In this document: piece after piece, positions 28,196-37,888 of the stretch | How positions within the stretch are numbered: position 1 is the first letter of the stretch | Layout: the number at the start of each line of letters is the position of its first letter | Source of the DNA: Haloplanus sp. HW8-1 | GTDB lineage: Archaea; Halobacteriota; Halobacteria; Halobacteriales; Haloferacaceae | NCBI RefSeq assembly: GCF_023703795.1 | Contig: NZ_CP098518.1 | Coordinates: forward strand, 992,001-1,056,000 | DNA length: 64,000 nucleotides | Direction of reading: 5' to 3' | Notes under the pieces: generated by a model | What the model saw: only the letters and a program-made list of their open reading frames with translations | The model's database searches: none | What the model was told of the DNA's origin: nothing | Made by a program: the position numbers and the translations under genes

Positions 28196-29958
28196 GCGCA
28201 CCCAACCGCAACGTCCTCTGGGGGCGGGCCGTGGTCGACGAACTCGTCCGCGCCGGCGTCGACGCTGCCGTCGTCTCTCCGGGCAGTCGCTCGACGCCGC
28301 TGGTCACCGCCGCTGCGGACGAGGACGACCTCCGGGTCTACTCGGTCCTCGACGAGCGGTCGGCGGCCTTCTTCGCGCTCGGCCGCGCGAGGCGAACGGG
28401 AGAGGTGACGCCCCTGATCTGCACCTCCGGTACCGCCGCCGCGAACTACCACCCCGCGGTGATCGAGGCCGACCGCGGGCGGGTCCCCCTGCTTCTCCTC
28501 ACCGCCGACCGCCCGCCCGAACTCCACGACAGCGGCGCCAACCAGACCGTCGATCAGGAGAAGCTCTACGGCGACGCCGTCCGCTGGTACGCCGACCTGC
28601 CCGAACCCGAGGCCGACCCGCGAAAGCTCCGATCGCTGCGGACGACGGCCGCCCGTGCCCTCGCCGAGGCGACGGGAACGCCGTCGGGACCGGTCCACCT
28701 CAACTGCCGGTTCCGCAAGCCACTGGAGCCGACGCCCGTCGAGGGCGACGTGCCCGCGGACCTCGACACCCTCGCCGCCGCCGGCCGCGACGACGACCGA
28801 CCATTCGTGACGACGACGGCGGGACCGCCCCGACTGGACCGGGCCGACCTCCGACCGCTCGTCGAGGGGCTGTCGGTGGGCCGGGGACTGATCGTCGCCG
28901 GGCCGACAGACCCCCCGGGAGTCGATCCCGAGGCGGTCACCGCGCTGGCCCACGCGACGGGCTTTCCGATCCTCGCCGACCCGCTCTCGGGGCTGCGCTT
29001 CGGCGGCCACACCCGCGTGACGACCACCGTCGGCGGCTACGACGGCTACCTCGACCCACGCGTGACCGGGGACTGGCCCGACCCCGAAGCGATCTTCCGG
29101 ATCGGGGCTTCGCCTACCTCGAAGCGCCTCCGGAAGTACCTGGCACGGACCGGCGCCCGGCAGTTCGTCGTCGACGCCGCCGGCGCGTGGCGCGAGGCGG
29201 AGTTCCGCGCGACCGACCTGGTCGTCGCCGACCCCTCGCGACTGGCGGCGCGGCTGGCGGAACTCGTCGGCGGCCCGGACGCCCCGGCGTGGCGCGAGCG
29301 GTGGAGCGAGGCCGACCGCGTCCACCGGGAGACGGTCGGCAGCGTTACGGGCGACGGCATGGGGGGCTACTTCGAGGGGGCCGTCCTCGCGGACGTGGCC
29401 GACCTCGCGCCGGAACCGTCGACGCTCGTCGTCTCGAACTCGAACCCCGTCCGCGACGCCGACCGCTACGCCTTGCCGGCGGCGGCGAGCTACACCGTCC
29501 TCGGCAACCGCGGCGCCTCGGGCATCGACGGCGTCGTCTCCACCGCGCTGGGTGCGGGCAGCGCCACGACGGACGCTCTGACGCTCGTCGTCGGCGACCT
29601 GGCGTACTACCACGACGGCAACGGCCTGCTGTCCGCCCTCCGGTGTGACGTCGACGCGACGATCGTCCTGATCAACAACGACGGCGGCGGCATCTTCCAC
29701 CGCCTCCCCATCGAGTCCTTCGACCCGCCATTCACCGAGGCGTTCAGGACGCCCCACGGCCGCGAGTTCGGCCCCACCGCCGACCTCTACGACCTGTCCC
29801 ACGTGGCCGTCTCGGACCGCGAGGCGTTCAGGGAGGCCTACGCCGACTCGGTCGGGAGCGACGGTACCGACGTGATCGAGGTGCGGACGGACGCCGAGGC
29901 GAGCCAGCGGACGCGGGAGCGGCTGGTCGAGGCGACGGTGGACGCGCTCGACGAGTGA
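28192..29958 (+). CDS. menD: SEPHCHC synthase MenD
   Basis: A thiamine-diphosphate enzyme that couples isochorismate with 2-oxoglutarate. 588 residues from 28192 (MSAPNRNVLWGRAVVDELVR); the long open frame upstream is a shadow of menF. Visible signatures are VSPGSRSTPLV near the N-terminus, CTSGTAAANYHPAVIEA, and the ThDP-binding GDLAYYHDGNGLLSAL with NNDGGGIFHRLPI. It is translationally coupled to menF. Confidence 0.93.
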   Translation: MSAPNRNVLWGRAVVDELVRAGVDAAVVSPGSRSTPLVTAAADEDDLRVYSVLDERSAAFFALGRARRTGEVTPLICTSGTAAANYHPAVIEADRGRVPLLLLTADRPPELHDSGANQTVDQEKLYGDAVRWYADLPEPEADPRKLRSLRTTAARALAEATGTPSGPVHLNCRFRKPLEPTPVEGDVPADLDTLAAAGRDDDRPFVTTTAGPPRLDRADLRPLVEGLSVGRGLIVAGPTDPPGVDPEAVTALAHATGFPILADPLSGLRFGGHTRVTTTVGGYDGYLDPRVTGDWPDPEAIFRIGASPTSKRLRKYLARTGARQFVVDAAGAWREAEFRATDLVVADPSRLAARLAELVGGPDAPAWRERWSEADRVHRETVGSVTGDGMGGYFEGAVLADVADLAPEPSTLVVSNSNPVRDADRYALPAAASYTVLGNRGASGIDGVVSTALGAGSATTDALTLVVGDLAYYHDGNGLLSALRCDVDATIVLINNDGGGIFHRLPIESFDPPFTEAFRTPHGREFGPTADLYDLSHVAVSDREAFREAYADSVGSDGTDVIEVRTDAEASQRTRERLVEATVDALDE

Positions 29959-29995
29959 GCGGGCTTTATTTTCGTCGCCGACGCAGGGCATTCCG

Positions 29996-30337
29996 ATGCC
30001 CTCCACGACTCGCCAGACGACGCTCCTCGCCGTCGCGGCCGCCGTCGTCGTCGCCGCCGTCGTCGCACAGCGCGCCCTGTTCGGCGTCTTCCTCGGTGCC
30101 GTCGTCTACACGGTCGGGTGGCTGATCGGTCGGCTGTCGCCCGGCAACCCGATCGACGACCTGACGCGACAGCGACTCCTCGCGACGGGCGCCGTCGTCC
30201 TGATCGTTCTCGCGTACGCGGTGGTCGTCGTGGCGAACCTCCTCCTCGGCGTCGTCGTCGCGCTGACGGTCGCGGTCGCCTCGTGGCTCACCAGCCCGTT
30301 CGGCCCCGTCGCGCGGTGGCTCGACCGGACGACGTGA
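29996..30337 (+). CDS. Small integral membrane protein
   Basis: A 113-residue protein with about four hydrophobic segments (LLAVAAAVVVAAVVAQRALF; GVFLGAVVYTVGWLIGRL; LLATGAVVLIVLAYAVVVVA; VALTVAVASWL). No recognised family. It lies between menD and menB in the same direction with its own TTTATT box 27 bases upstream, so a role linked to quinone synthesis is possible but only by position. Confidence 0.65.
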   Translation: MPSTTRQTTLLAVAAAVVVAAVVAQRALFGVFLGAVVYTVGWLIGRLSPGNPIDDLTRQRLLATGAVVLIVLAYAVVVVANLLLGVVVALTVAVASWLTSPFGPVARWLDRTT

Positions 30338-30384
30338 CGCCGCCGACCTGTATCTTTTTGCGCGCGCCGCCCCGCGTTCGGGGT

Positions 30385-31320
30385 ATGGTTTCCGACCTCT
30401 TCGATCCCGACCGCTGGACGACCGTCACCGACGAGTTCAGCGACGTGACCTACCACCGGGCAGACGACGTCCCCGCGGTCCGGGTCGCTATCGACCGGCC
30501 CGAGGTACGCAACGCCTTCCGTCCCCGCACCGTCGACGAACTCTACGCGGCGCTGGATCACGCCCGCCAGCAGGCCGACGTCGGCTGTGTCCTCCTGACG
30601 GGCAACGGGCCGTCGCCGAAGGACGGCGGGTGGGCGTTCTCGGCGGGCGGCGATCAGGCGATCCGCGGGGAGTCCGGGTACGAGTACCGAGGGGACGACG
30701 CCGCGCCCGACGACGCCACCGCCGCGGCGACCGACGACGCCGAACTCGACGCCGACGCGCCAACGGTCGGCCGCCTCCACATCCTCGAAGTCCAGCGGCT
30801 GATCCGCTTTATGCCCAAACCTGTCGTCGCCGTGGTCCCTGGGTGGGCCGTCGGCGGTGGTCACTCCCTTCACGTCGTCTGTGATCTCACGCTCGCGAGC
30901 GAGGGTCACGCGAAGTTCCTCCAGACCGATCCGGACGTGGCCTCCTTCGACGGCGGCTTCGGCTCTGCCTACCTCGCCCGACAGATCGGACAAAAGAAGG
31001 CCCGAGAGGTGTTTTTCCTCGGCAAGACCTACGACGCCGCCGAGGCGGCCGAGATGGGCATGGTGAACGAGGCGGTGGCTCACGAGGATCTGGAGGACGT
31101 AGCACTATCGTGGGCCGAGACGATGACCGACAAGAGCCCGACGGCGATGCGTATGCTCAAGTACGCCTTCAACCTCGCCGACGACGGGTTGGTCGGCCAG
31201 CAGGTGTTCGCGGGCGAGGCGACCCGGCTTGCGTACATGACCGACGAGGCCAGCGAGGGACGGGACGCCTTCCTCGAGGGACGGCCACCGGACTTCTCGG
31301 ACGTCCCGTGGCACTACTGA
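30385..31320 (+). CDS. menB: 1,4-dihydroxy-2-naphthoyl-CoA synthase MenB
   Basis: A crotonase-fold enzyme closing the naphthoquinone ring. 311 residues from 30385 (MVSDLFDPDRWTTVTDEFSD). Key stretches: VAIDRPEVRNAFRPRTVDEL, the oxyanion-hole region WAFSAGGDQAIRGESGYEY, the conserved KPVVAVVPGWAVGGGHSLHV, and the C-terminal DVPWHY. An acidic Ala/Asp insertion of about 20 residues after position 105 is a halophile feature. A CTTTTTG box lies 26 bases upstream. Confidence 0.94.
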   Translation: MVSDLFDPDRWTTVTDEFSDVTYHRADDVPAVRVAIDRPEVRNAFRPRTVDELYAALDHARQQADVGCVLLTGNGPSPKDGGWAFSAGGDQAIRGESGYEYRGDDAAPDDATAAATDDAELDADAPTVGRLHILEVQRLIRFMPKPVVAVVPGWAVGGGHSLHVVCDLTLASEGHAKFLQTDPDVASFDGGFGSAYLARQIGQKKAREVFFLGKTYDAAEAAEMGMVNEAVAHEDLEDVALSWAETMTDKSPTAMRMLKYAFNLADDGLVGQQVFAGEATRLAYMTDEASEGRDAFLEGRPPDFSDVPWHY

Positions 31321-31384
31321 CCGTCGGTACGCCGGCGAAAGCGAGAGGGTATATGTTCGAAGCCCACATTCCGGATAGTAACTG

Positions 31385-31867
31385 ATGACCCCGAATCGTG
31401 TGGACTTCTTCGTCGATCTGGTATACGGACTGTTGATCCTTCTCGCGGCGGGCCTCATCCTCGTGGTCGGGACGAACGTCGGCGTCGCGTTCGGTATCGG
31501 TGCCCTCGTATCGTACGTAGTTCACGTCGTATGGAAGATGGCTCGTTTCGATCCCGAGTGGATGACCCAAGAGATGACCGAGAAAGTCGAAGAGACGCTC
31601 ACCGAGGAGGTCACGGAGAGCGTCGAGCAGACCGTCGCCGAAGAGGTCACCGAGGAAGTGACCGAGGAAGTCACCGAGAAAGTCGAGCAGACGGTCACCG
31701 AGGAGGTAACCGAGAACGTCGAACGGACCATCTCGGACGAGGTCGACGACATCATCGAACAACTCGAACAGGTGAACCAGCGCGTCGACCGACGACCACG
31801 GACGGACCAGATCGACGAGATGACCAAAGAGGAAGGCGAGACTGGCGCCGAGAGTGGCTCTCGATGA
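31385..31867 (+). CDS. Membrane-anchored protein with regular four-residue repeats
   Basis: A 160-residue protein. Two membrane segments occupy about residues 9-52 (FVDLVYGLLILLAAGLILVV, then VAFGIGALVSYVVHVVWKMA). From about residue 59 to 126 a hydrophobic residue (V, L, I or M) recurs exactly every fourth position for some 17 tetrads, with Thr/Glu-rich residues between (VTEE, VTEK, VEQT). The C-terminus is hydrophilic. I know no function. The tetrad period differs from a heptad coiled coil. It sits between menB and a phosphate transporter. Confidence 0.72.
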   Translation: MTPNRVDFFVDLVYGLLILLAAGLILVVGTNVGVAFGIGALVSYVVHVVWKMARFDPEWMTQEMTEKVEETLTEEVTESVEQTVAEEVTEEVTEEVTEKVEQTVTEEVTENVERTISDEVDDIIEQLEQVNQRVDRRPRTDQIDEMTKEEGETGAESGSR

Positions 31868-31925
31868 ACGGGCGACGACAGCTACATGGGCCCACACGAC
31901 CGAACCCCTGGACCGGTAACGACGC

Positions 31926-33101
31926 ATGATCGGTCCACTCCTCTTGATCGGCTTCGCGGTATCGCTGTTCGTCGGGTTCAACATCGGCGGCTCGAACACC
32001 GGGCCGGCGTTCGGCCCGGCGGTCGGTGCGGGCGTCATCTCGAAACTGTTCGCGGGTGCGCTCATGGCCGTCTTCTTCTCGGTCGGTGCGTGGACCATCG
32101 GCCGCCGGGTCGTGAACACGCTGGGTCGCGAACTGGTGACGGATCCCGGCGTCTTCACCGTCCAGTCGAGCATCGTCGTCCTCTTTTTCATCGGCGGCGC
32201 GCTGTTCGTCGGTAACTACGCCGGCGTCCCGGCCTCGACGTCGATGACGGCCGTGGGCGCCATCGCCGGCCTCGGCGTCGCCGCGGGCGAACTCGACTGG
32301 GCGGTCATGGGCGAGATCGCGGTCTGGTGGATCGTCGCCCCTCTCGTCGGCTTCTGGGTGTCGGGCGTCGTCGGCCGGTACTTTTACCCGACCATCAACC
32401 GCTGGGTCGCCATCGAGCGCAGCGACGGGGCGCTCCTTACGTTCGATCGCTCCGGTACCGTCCCGGTCCCGCGTTCGGGACCCAACACGACCCGTCGCGA
32501 AGTCGTCGGAACGGTCGTCGTCATCGGCATCGGTTGTCTGATGGCCTTCTCCTCGGGCACGTCGAACATCGCCAACGCCATCGCGCCGCTGTACGGTGCC
32601 GGCGTCGATCTGAACCTCCTGATCCTGCTTGGGTGTGGCGCCGTGGCCGTCGGGGCGCTCACCATCGCCCGCCGGACGCTCGATACCCTCGGCAACGACA
32701 TCACCGACCTGCCGCTGACGGCGGCCATCGTCGTCGCCGTCATCTCCTCGGGCATCGTCATCGGGCTCTCGGCCATCGGTATCCCAGCCTCCTTCGTCAT
32801 TATCGCCACCATGTCCATCGTCGGCCTCGGCTGGGGGCGTGCCACCCGGTCGATCACCGTCTCCGAAGGGGTGCGCGGCGAGAAGACTCCGAACGTCTCC
32901 GTGGGGGCGCTCACCACCGAGGACCTGGGCGAGGAGGCCCCCGACATCGGCGAGGAGGCACCCGAGGACACCCCGAGTGCCGCCGAACTGTTCAACCCCG
33001 AGACGACGGGTCGGGTGGTACTCATGCAGAACGTGGTGCCGCTCCTCTCGACCATCGGCGCGTACGCGACCTTCCGCCTGCTCTTTGCCGTCTGGTGGTA
33101 A
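31926..33101 (+). CDS. PiT-family inorganic phosphate transporter
   Basis: A 391-residue PHO4-family permease with about ten membrane segments. The two pseudo-symmetric signatures are seen as FVGFNIGGSNTGPAFGPAVG near the N-terminus and FSSGTSNIANAIAPLYGAGV in the middle. A cytoplasmic acidic loop (TEDLGEEAPDIGEEAPED) precedes the last helix. It would import phosphate with a cation, independent of the Pst system. It lies inside the menaquinone cluster, 48 bases before menA. Confidence 0.88.
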   Translation: MIGPLLLIGFAVSLFVGFNIGGSNTGPAFGPAVGAGVISKLFAGALMAVFFSVGAWTIGRRVVNTLGRELVTDPGVFTVQSSIVVLFFIGGALFVGNYAGVPASTSMTAVGAIAGLGVAAGELDWAVMGEIAVWWIVAPLVGFWVSGVVGRYFYPTINRWVAIERSDGALLTFDRSGTVPVPRSGPNTTRREVVGTVVVIGIGCLMAFSSGTSNIANAIAPLYGAGVDLNLLILLGCGAVAVGALTIARRTLDTLGNDITDLPLTAAIVVAVISSGIVIGLSAIGIPASFVIIATMSIVGLGWGRATRSITVSEGVRGEKTPNVSVGALTTEDLGEEAPDIGEEAPEDTPSAAELFNPETTGRVVLMQNVVPLLSTIGAYATFRLLFAVWW

Positions 33102-33148
33102 GTCGGAAAAACGGCAGTCTTTACGCGCTCGGGTCCCACCGTCCGACG

Positions 33149-34090
33149 ATGAGCACACAGGAGACCAGCCGACGTCGGGCGTGGGTGATGGCCGCACGGC
33201 CACAGACCCTCCCGGCGACCGCCGCGCCGGTCGCCGTCGGCACCGGCCTCGCGGTCGGGCGCGGTGTCGAACACCTCCTCGCGGCCGCTGCCGCCCTGAT
33301 CGGTGCCGCCCTCATTCAGATCGGTACCAACTTCGCCAACGACTACTACGACGCCGTCAAGGGCGCCGACACCGACGACCGCGAGGGGTTCACCCGCGTC
33401 ACGCAGTCGGGGCTCATCTCGCCCAAGGCAGTCAAACGTGCCAGTTACCTCACCTTCGGGGCCGCCGTCCTCGTGGGTACAGGACTCGTCTACGTCGGCG
33501 GCCTCCCCATCCTGATCGTCGGACTGCTGTCGGTTACAGCCGGCTACGCCTACACCGGCGGTCCCTACCCGCTCGGCTACCACGGCCTCGGCGACCTCTT
33601 CGTGTTCGTCTTCTTCGGCGTCGTCGCCGTCACGGGGACGTACTACGTCCAGGCGGCCGCCGTCCTCGCGTCGCCGTTTCCCCTCTCGATTCCGTCGGGG
33701 ACGCTCCCCCCCGTGGCAGTCGTCGCCAGCCTCCCCGTCGCCGCGCTCTCGACGAACATCCTCGTCGTGAACAACGTCCGCGACATGGAGACGGACGCCC
33801 GGACCGGCAAGCGGACCCTCGCCGTCAGGCTGGGCTATCGCTGGAGCCGCGTCCAGTACGTCGCCTTGCTCGCGCTCGCGTACCTCGTCCCGCCCGCGAT
33901 GTGGCTCGCCGGCCCCGCCTCCCCGGTCGTCTGTCTGCCGCTGCTTACCCTCCCGCTTGCCGCGGGCCTGGCGCGCACCGTCAGTACCCGGACCTCGGGC
34001 GAGGCACTCAACCCCGCCCTCGAACGGACCGGCAAACTGCTCGCGGCCCACGCTCTCCTGTTCGGCGTCGGTCTGGCGGTGGGAGTATGA
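33149..34090 (+). CDS. menA: 1,4-dihydroxy-2-naphthoate polyprenyltransferase MenA
   Basis: A 313-residue UbiA-superfamily membrane enzyme attaching the polyprenyl chain. It starts at 33149 ([20 protein letters not shown]). The first Asp-rich motif is [20 protein letters not shown] and the second [20 protein letters not shown]. About eight membrane segments. The stop overlaps the menC start by four bases. Confidence 0.93.
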   Translation: MSTQETSRRRAWVMAARPQTLPATAAPVAVGTGLAVGRGVEHLLAAAAALIGAALIQIGTNFANDYYDAVKGADTDDREGFTRVTQSGLISPKAVKRASYLTFGAAVLVGTGLVYVGGLPILIVGLLSVTAGYAYTGGPYPLGYHGLGDLFVFVFFGVVAVTGTYYVQAAAVLASPFPLSIPSGTLPPVAVVASLPVAALSTNILVVNNVRDMETDARTGKRTLAVRLGYRWSRVQYVALLALAYLVPPAMWLAGPASPVVCLPLLTLPLAAGLARTVSTRTSGEALNPALERTGKLLAAHALLFGVGLAVGV

Positions 34091-35160
34091 ACCGCCACGA
34101 GTTCTCCCTCGACCTCGTCGCTCCCCTGTCGACCGCTCGCGGCCGCATCGAGCGACGCGAGGGCGTCCTGGTCGGGATCGGCGCCGACGGCGTCCGCGGG
34201 GTCGGCGAGGCCACGCCGCTCCCCGGCTGGACGGAGTCGATCGACGACTGTCGGACGGCGCTCGACGCCGTCGCCGACGCGGACGCGATCGGCGGCCTCC
34301 GGGCCGTCGACGATCCGCGGGAGCCGTTGGCCGACGCGCCAGCGGCGATCACCGATCCGCTGGCCGACGCACCCGCGGCGAGACACGCCGTCGAGAGCGC
34401 CCTCCTCGACGCGACGGGTCGGCGTCGTGACCGTTCGCTCGCGGCCCTCCTCGCCGACCGGCCGGCAGCGACCGTCCCGGTGAACGCGACACTCGGCGAC
34501 GCTCCGGCGGCGGAGACGGTCGCGGCCGCCATCGACGCGGTGGACGCGGGGGTCGCCTGTCTGAAGGTGAAAGTCGGCGTCGGTAGCCTCGACCGTGACG
34601 TGACCCGCCTCCGGTCGGTGAGAGCCGCCGTCGGGTCCGACGTGGCGCTCCGGGCGGACGCCAACGGTGCGTGGGACCGAGAGACGGCGAGGGAGGCAAT
34701 CGAGGCGCTCGCGACGCTCGATCTGGCGTACCTCGAACAGCCCCTCCCCGCCACCGACCTGTCGGGTCACGCGGCGCTCCGGGGCCGCGGTGTCGACATC
34801 GCGCTCGACGAGACGCTGGCCGAGATGCCGCCGGCGGCGATCCTCGGCGCCGACGCGGCCGACGTGGTGGTGTTGAAGCCGATGGCACTCGGCGGTCCGG
34901 GACGGGCCGTCCGGACCGCGCGGTCCGCGCGCGCGGCGGGCGTCGACCCGGTGGTGACGACGACGGTCGACGCCGCGCCGGCCCGGACGGCAGCGGTCCA
35001 CGTCGCCGCCGCCATCCCCGAGATCCGGCCCTGCGGGCTGGCGACTCGCGACACCCTCGCGACGGACCTCTGTCCCGATCCCGTCCCCGTCGAAGACGGG
35101 GCGGTCGCCGTTCCCGACGGCCCCGGCGTCGCCGGGTCGGCCTTCGACGACCTCGTCTGA
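34087..35160 (+). CDS. menC: o-Succinylbenzoate synthase MenC
   Basis: An enolase-superfamily enzyme of the menaquinone pathway, 357 residues from 34087 ([20 protein letters not shown]). Catalytic and metal residues are seen in order: CLKVKVGVG (Lys), LRADANGAWD, YLEQPLPATD, IALDETLAEMP and VVVLKPMALGG (Lys). The protein is coupled to menA. No menE follows, so the next pathway gene is elsewhere. Confidence 0.9.
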   Translation: MNRHEFSLDLVAPLSTARGRIERREGVLVGIGADGVRGVGEATPLPGWTESIDDCRTALDAVADADAIGGLRAVDDPREPLADAPAAITDPLADAPAARHAVESALLDATGRRRDRSLAALLADRPAATVPVNATLGDAPAAETVAAAIDAVDAGVACLKVKVGVGSLDRDVTRLRSVRAAVGSDVALRADANGAWDRETAREAIEALATLDLAYLEQPLPATDLSGHAALRGRGVDIALDETLAEMPPAAILGADAADVVVLKPMALGGPGRAVRTARSARAAGVDPVVTTTVDAAPARTAAVHVAAAIPEIRPCGLATRDTLATDLCPDPVPVEDGAVAVPDGPGVAGSAFDDLV

Positions 35161-35201
35161 ACGCCGCCGGAGCTATACGAACCCGCACCGAACCACGGGG
35201 T

Positions 35202-35303
35202 ATGACGACGGGCCGCCTGCTCTACGTACTCGGACTGTTCGCCGTCCTCGTGTTCTGTGCCGGCATCGCCGCCGTCTGGGCGCTGTCCTACGGGCCGCTG
35301 TGA
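35202..35303 (+). CDS. 33-residue single-pass membrane microprotein
   Basis: An ATG at 35202 opens a 33-residue frame MTTGRLLYVLGLFAVLVFCA followed by GIAAVWALSYGPL, almost entirely one membrane helix. It follows menC by 41 bases and ends 16 bases into the convergent gene on the other strand. Reality rests on hydrophobicity and start context only. Confidence 0.4.
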   Translation: MTTGRLLYVLGLFAVLVFCAGIAAVWALSYGPL

Positions 35304-36163
35304 TCGCCGGTGTCGGTGTCGGTGGCGGCGGTCTCGCCGTGTGAGACCCCTTCGCGACGGTCGGCCTGCATCCGCCTGATGGCAGCCGCCGCGTTGCTCG
35401 CGTCGTAGCCGAAGTACACCGCGTCGGCGGAGGCTTCGGCGACCGCCGTCGCACCGACGAGGGCGTCGACGTCGACCTCGACGGCGTAGAGTTCGATCGC
35501 GAGGCGAGACTCCAGCCCTGCCAGCCGGCTCTCGAACCCCCTGGCGATGGTCTCCAGCCAGTACGTCGTGCCGTAGGCGGTGTCGTAGAGCGGAACGACG
35601 AACTCGTCGACCATCGGCGCCAGCGCCTCGATGTCGACACCACTCCGGGCGCGCAGGTGGCCGGCGTAGGGGTCCGGATAGAGCGTGAGATGGAGGTCGC
35701 CGGGGACGCGTTCGTGCACCGCGGACACGAAGTCGGTCACGACTGATGCGCGCCAGTCCGTGCGGTCGTCGAACTCGCTCCCGGCGAAGCGGCGGTCGCA
35801 CCGCTCACAGCGGCAGTAGCCGTCGCGTGGGAAGCCGACGTCGTCGAGACGGAGGGCCGGTCCGGCCTCGACGCAGTCGTCGACGATCTCGAGCAACCCC
35901 TCGCGGTAGCGGTCGTGGGTTGGACAGACGTACGACCAGTCGAAGTAGGAGCGCTCCCGCGTCGCGGGGCGCCCCTCGGCGTCGACGGCCGCCATCGAGG
36001 GATCGTCACCGACGGCCGCGTTGTCGCCGAAGGCCGACACCATGTTGACGCCGGTCGAGAGCGGCGCGGCCGCGCGCCCGGTCACGTCCTTCACCTCGTA
36101 GAAGCCGGCGTCGAACGCCGACCACTCCAACTCCTCGGCGTTCCGCGTGACGACGCCGTACAT
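35288..36163 (-). CDS. Conserved protein with cysteine motif, possible TIM barrel
   Basis: A 291-residue protein from 36163 (MYGVVTRNAEELEWSAFDAG); the open frame upstream of this ATG is Arg-rich and rejected. The order VCPTHDRYREGLLEIVDDCV, LRLDDVGFPRDGYCRCERCD, LHLTLYPDPYAGHLRARSGV and VDEFVVPLYDTAYGTTYWLE resembles glycoside-hydrolase-like TIM barrels, with a CxxC pair (CRCERC) probably binding metal. I recall similar haloarchaeal hypotheticals but no function. Confidence 0.7.
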   Translation of the reverse strand: MYGVVTRNAEELEWSAFDAGFYEVKDVTGRAAAPLSTGVNMVSAFGDNAAVGDDPSMAAVDAEGRPATRERSYFDWSYVCPTHDRYREGLLEIVDDCVEAGPALRLDDVGFPRDGYCRCERCDRRFAGSEFDDRTDWRASVVTDFVSAVHERVPGDLHLTLYPDPYAGHLRARSGVDIEALAPMVDEFVVPLYDTAYGTTYWLETIARGFESRLAGLESRLAIELYAVEVDVDALVGATAVAEASADAVYFGYDASNAAAAIRRMQADRREGVSHGETAATDTDTGDHSGP

Positions 36164-36300
36164 ACCTCTCGTAACGGGACCGTCGCTGGTAAGAATGTGG
36201 GTTATCGCCGCCGACCGGGGATCGAGAGATCTCCGGCCGGATCGGGCGACTCGATCCCCGCAACGACGGGGAGACGTACGCCCGCGTCCGGGGAGGAGGC

Positions 36301-36405
36301 TTACTCCTCGACGTCGACCTCGACAGGTTCCTTGTCGCCGGAGAGCAGGACGTAGCCGATTGCGATCAGTGCGAGCACCAGGATGAACTTCGTCTTTCCT
36401 GACAT
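36301..36405 (-). CDS. 34-residue membrane microprotein
   Basis: A short frame reading MSGKTKFILVLALIAIGYVL and then LSGDKEPVEVDVEE. One membrane helix with a basic N-terminus and acidic tail is a convincing small membrane protein. It lies between pyrI and the cysteine-motif protein in the same direction. Confidence 0.55.
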   Translation of the reverse strand: MSGKTKFILVLALIAIGYVLLSGDKEPVEVDVEE

Positions 36406-36426
36406 GGGTCTTCCTTGGACCACCGG

Positions 36427-36912
36427 TCACAAAGCGGTTTCGCCCGACTGGCGGGCGTCGATGTGCTCGGCCACGTCGCCTTCCCGGACGATGGTGTCAC
36501 AGTACGAACAGCGGACGCCGTCGGACAGCACCTCGAACTCGGTCCGGATCGGTTCGTCCGCGTTCGTGATGCAGTTGTGGTTGGGGCAGACGAGGATGCC
36601 CGTCACCGATTCGGTTCGTTCGACCCGGTTTTTATCGACCACGTCGAAATCGCGGATGATGTTGATCGTCGCCTCGGGCGCGATCAGCGAGAGGACGTCC
36701 ACCTCGGACTGGCTGAGTTCGCGTCCCTCGACCTTCACAACGTCCTTTCGGCCCAACTTGTCGCTGGGGACGTTCATGCCGATGCTGACGGTCTCGCCGC
36801 CGGTGCCGTCGATGCCGAGGATGGCGAGGACGTTGAGCGCCTGCCCGCCGGTGACGTGGTCGATGACGGTACCGTCACGGATCTTGCTGACGCGGAGTTC
36901 CTCGTCGGTCAT
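36427..36912 (-). CDS. pyrI: Aspartate carbamoyltransferase regulatory subunit PyrI
   Basis: A 161-residue allosteric subunit. The nucleotide-binding N-terminal domain ([20 protein letters not shown]) and the C-terminal zinc domain are clear, the ligands being in [10 protein letters not shown] and RCSYCDTIV. It overlaps the pyrB stop by four bases in the order pyrB-pyrI, and together they form the ATCase holoenzyme for pyrimidine synthesis. Confidence 0.95.
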   Translation of the reverse strand: MTDEELRVSKIRDGTVIDHVTGGQALNVLAILGIDGTGGETVSIGMNVPSDKLGRKDVVKVEGRELSQSEVDVLSLIAPEATINIIRDFDVVDKNRVERTESVTGILVCPNHNCITNADEPIRTEFEVLSDGVRCSYCDTIVREGDVAEHIDARQSGETAL

Positions 36913-37838
36913 CGACGGTCACCCTCTTCGTCGTCGCCGAGCAGACTGTCGAGCAGAGCCATCCGAACCGGGACGCCGTTGTGTGCCTGACCGAAGTACT
37001 TCGCGCGTGCCGTCCCGTCCACTTCCGGGGCGATCTCGTCGACCCGGGGGAGCGGATGCATCACGGTCAGGTCGTCCGACGCGTCGGCCAACACGTCGTT
37101 GTCGATGCGGTACTCGCCGGCGACGGCGCGGTACTCCCGCTCCTCGGGGAAACGCTCGCGCTGGATGCGGGTGACGTAGAGTACGTCCAGTTCCGGGAGC
37201 ACCTCGTCGAGGTCGGTGTGTTCGCGCACCTGTGCGCCCGCCTCGTGGAGGTCGTAGCGGACGTTGCGGGGGAGGCGCAGGCTCTCCGGACTGACGAAGT
37301 GCTGTCGCACGTCGAAGTTCGTCAGTGCGTGGGCGAGCGAGTGGACCGTCCGACCGTACTTCAGGTCGCCCATGATCCCCACGGTGATGTCGTCGAGACC
37401 GGCGTTCTCGCGGATGGTGTAGAGGTCGAGCAGGGTCTGACTCGGGTGCTGTCCGGCCCCGTCGCCGGCGTTCACCAGCGGTACGTCGACGAACTCCGAG
37501 GCGAGTTTCGCCGATCCCTCGCTCGGATGTCGGAGGACGAGGGCGTCGGCGTACCCCTCGATCACCCGGACGGTGTCCGCGAGGCTCTCGCCTTTCTTGA
37601 CCGACGACGACTCGACCGAGCCCATATCGATGGTCTCGCCGCCCAGGCGCTTCATCGCCGACTCGAAGCTCATCTTCGTCCGCGTACTCGGCTCGAAAAA
37701 ACAGAGCGCGAGGACGCGCCCCTCGTGTCGGCCGCTGACCACCGACGGGTCGGCGTCGATGGCCGCCGCGTGGTCGAGCACCGCCTCGATGTCGTCCCGG
37801 GAGAGGTGGGCCGCGCTGATGAGGTGGTCCTGTAACAT
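36909..37838 (-). CDS. pyrB: Aspartate carbamoyltransferase catalytic subunit PyrB
   Basis: A 309-residue enzyme forming N-carbamoyl-aspartate. The carbamoyl-phosphate motif [20 protein letters not shown], the catalytic [20 protein letters not shown] and the aspartate-binding HPLPRVDEI are intact. Start [20 protein letters not shown]. It is the first gene of pyrBI. Confidence 0.96.
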   Translation of the reverse strand: MLQDHLISAAHLSRDDIEAVLDHAAAIDADPSVVSGRHEGRVLALCFFEPSTRTKMSFESAMKRLGGETIDMGSVESSSVKKGESLADTVRVIEGYADALVLRHPSEGSAKLASEFVDVPLVNAGDGAGQHPSQTLLDLYTIRENAGLDDITVGIMGDLKYGRTVHSLAHALTNFDVRQHFVSPESLRLPRNVRYDLHEAGAQVREHTDLDEVLPELDVLYVTRIQRERFPEEREYRAVAGEYRIDNDVLADASDDLTVMHPLPRVDEIAPEVDGTARAKYFGQAHNGVPVRMALLDSLLGDDEEGDRR

Positions 37839-37888
37839 TACGTGTGTGAGTCACCCGGGGCGTCTTGAATCCCCCGGCACGCGATGAC

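Noticed and set aside
27550-30006. 818-codon open frame antisense to menF/menD
   Set aside because: Long antisense frames are expected at this GC with RNY-type codon use; no domain is visible and the sense genes are certain.
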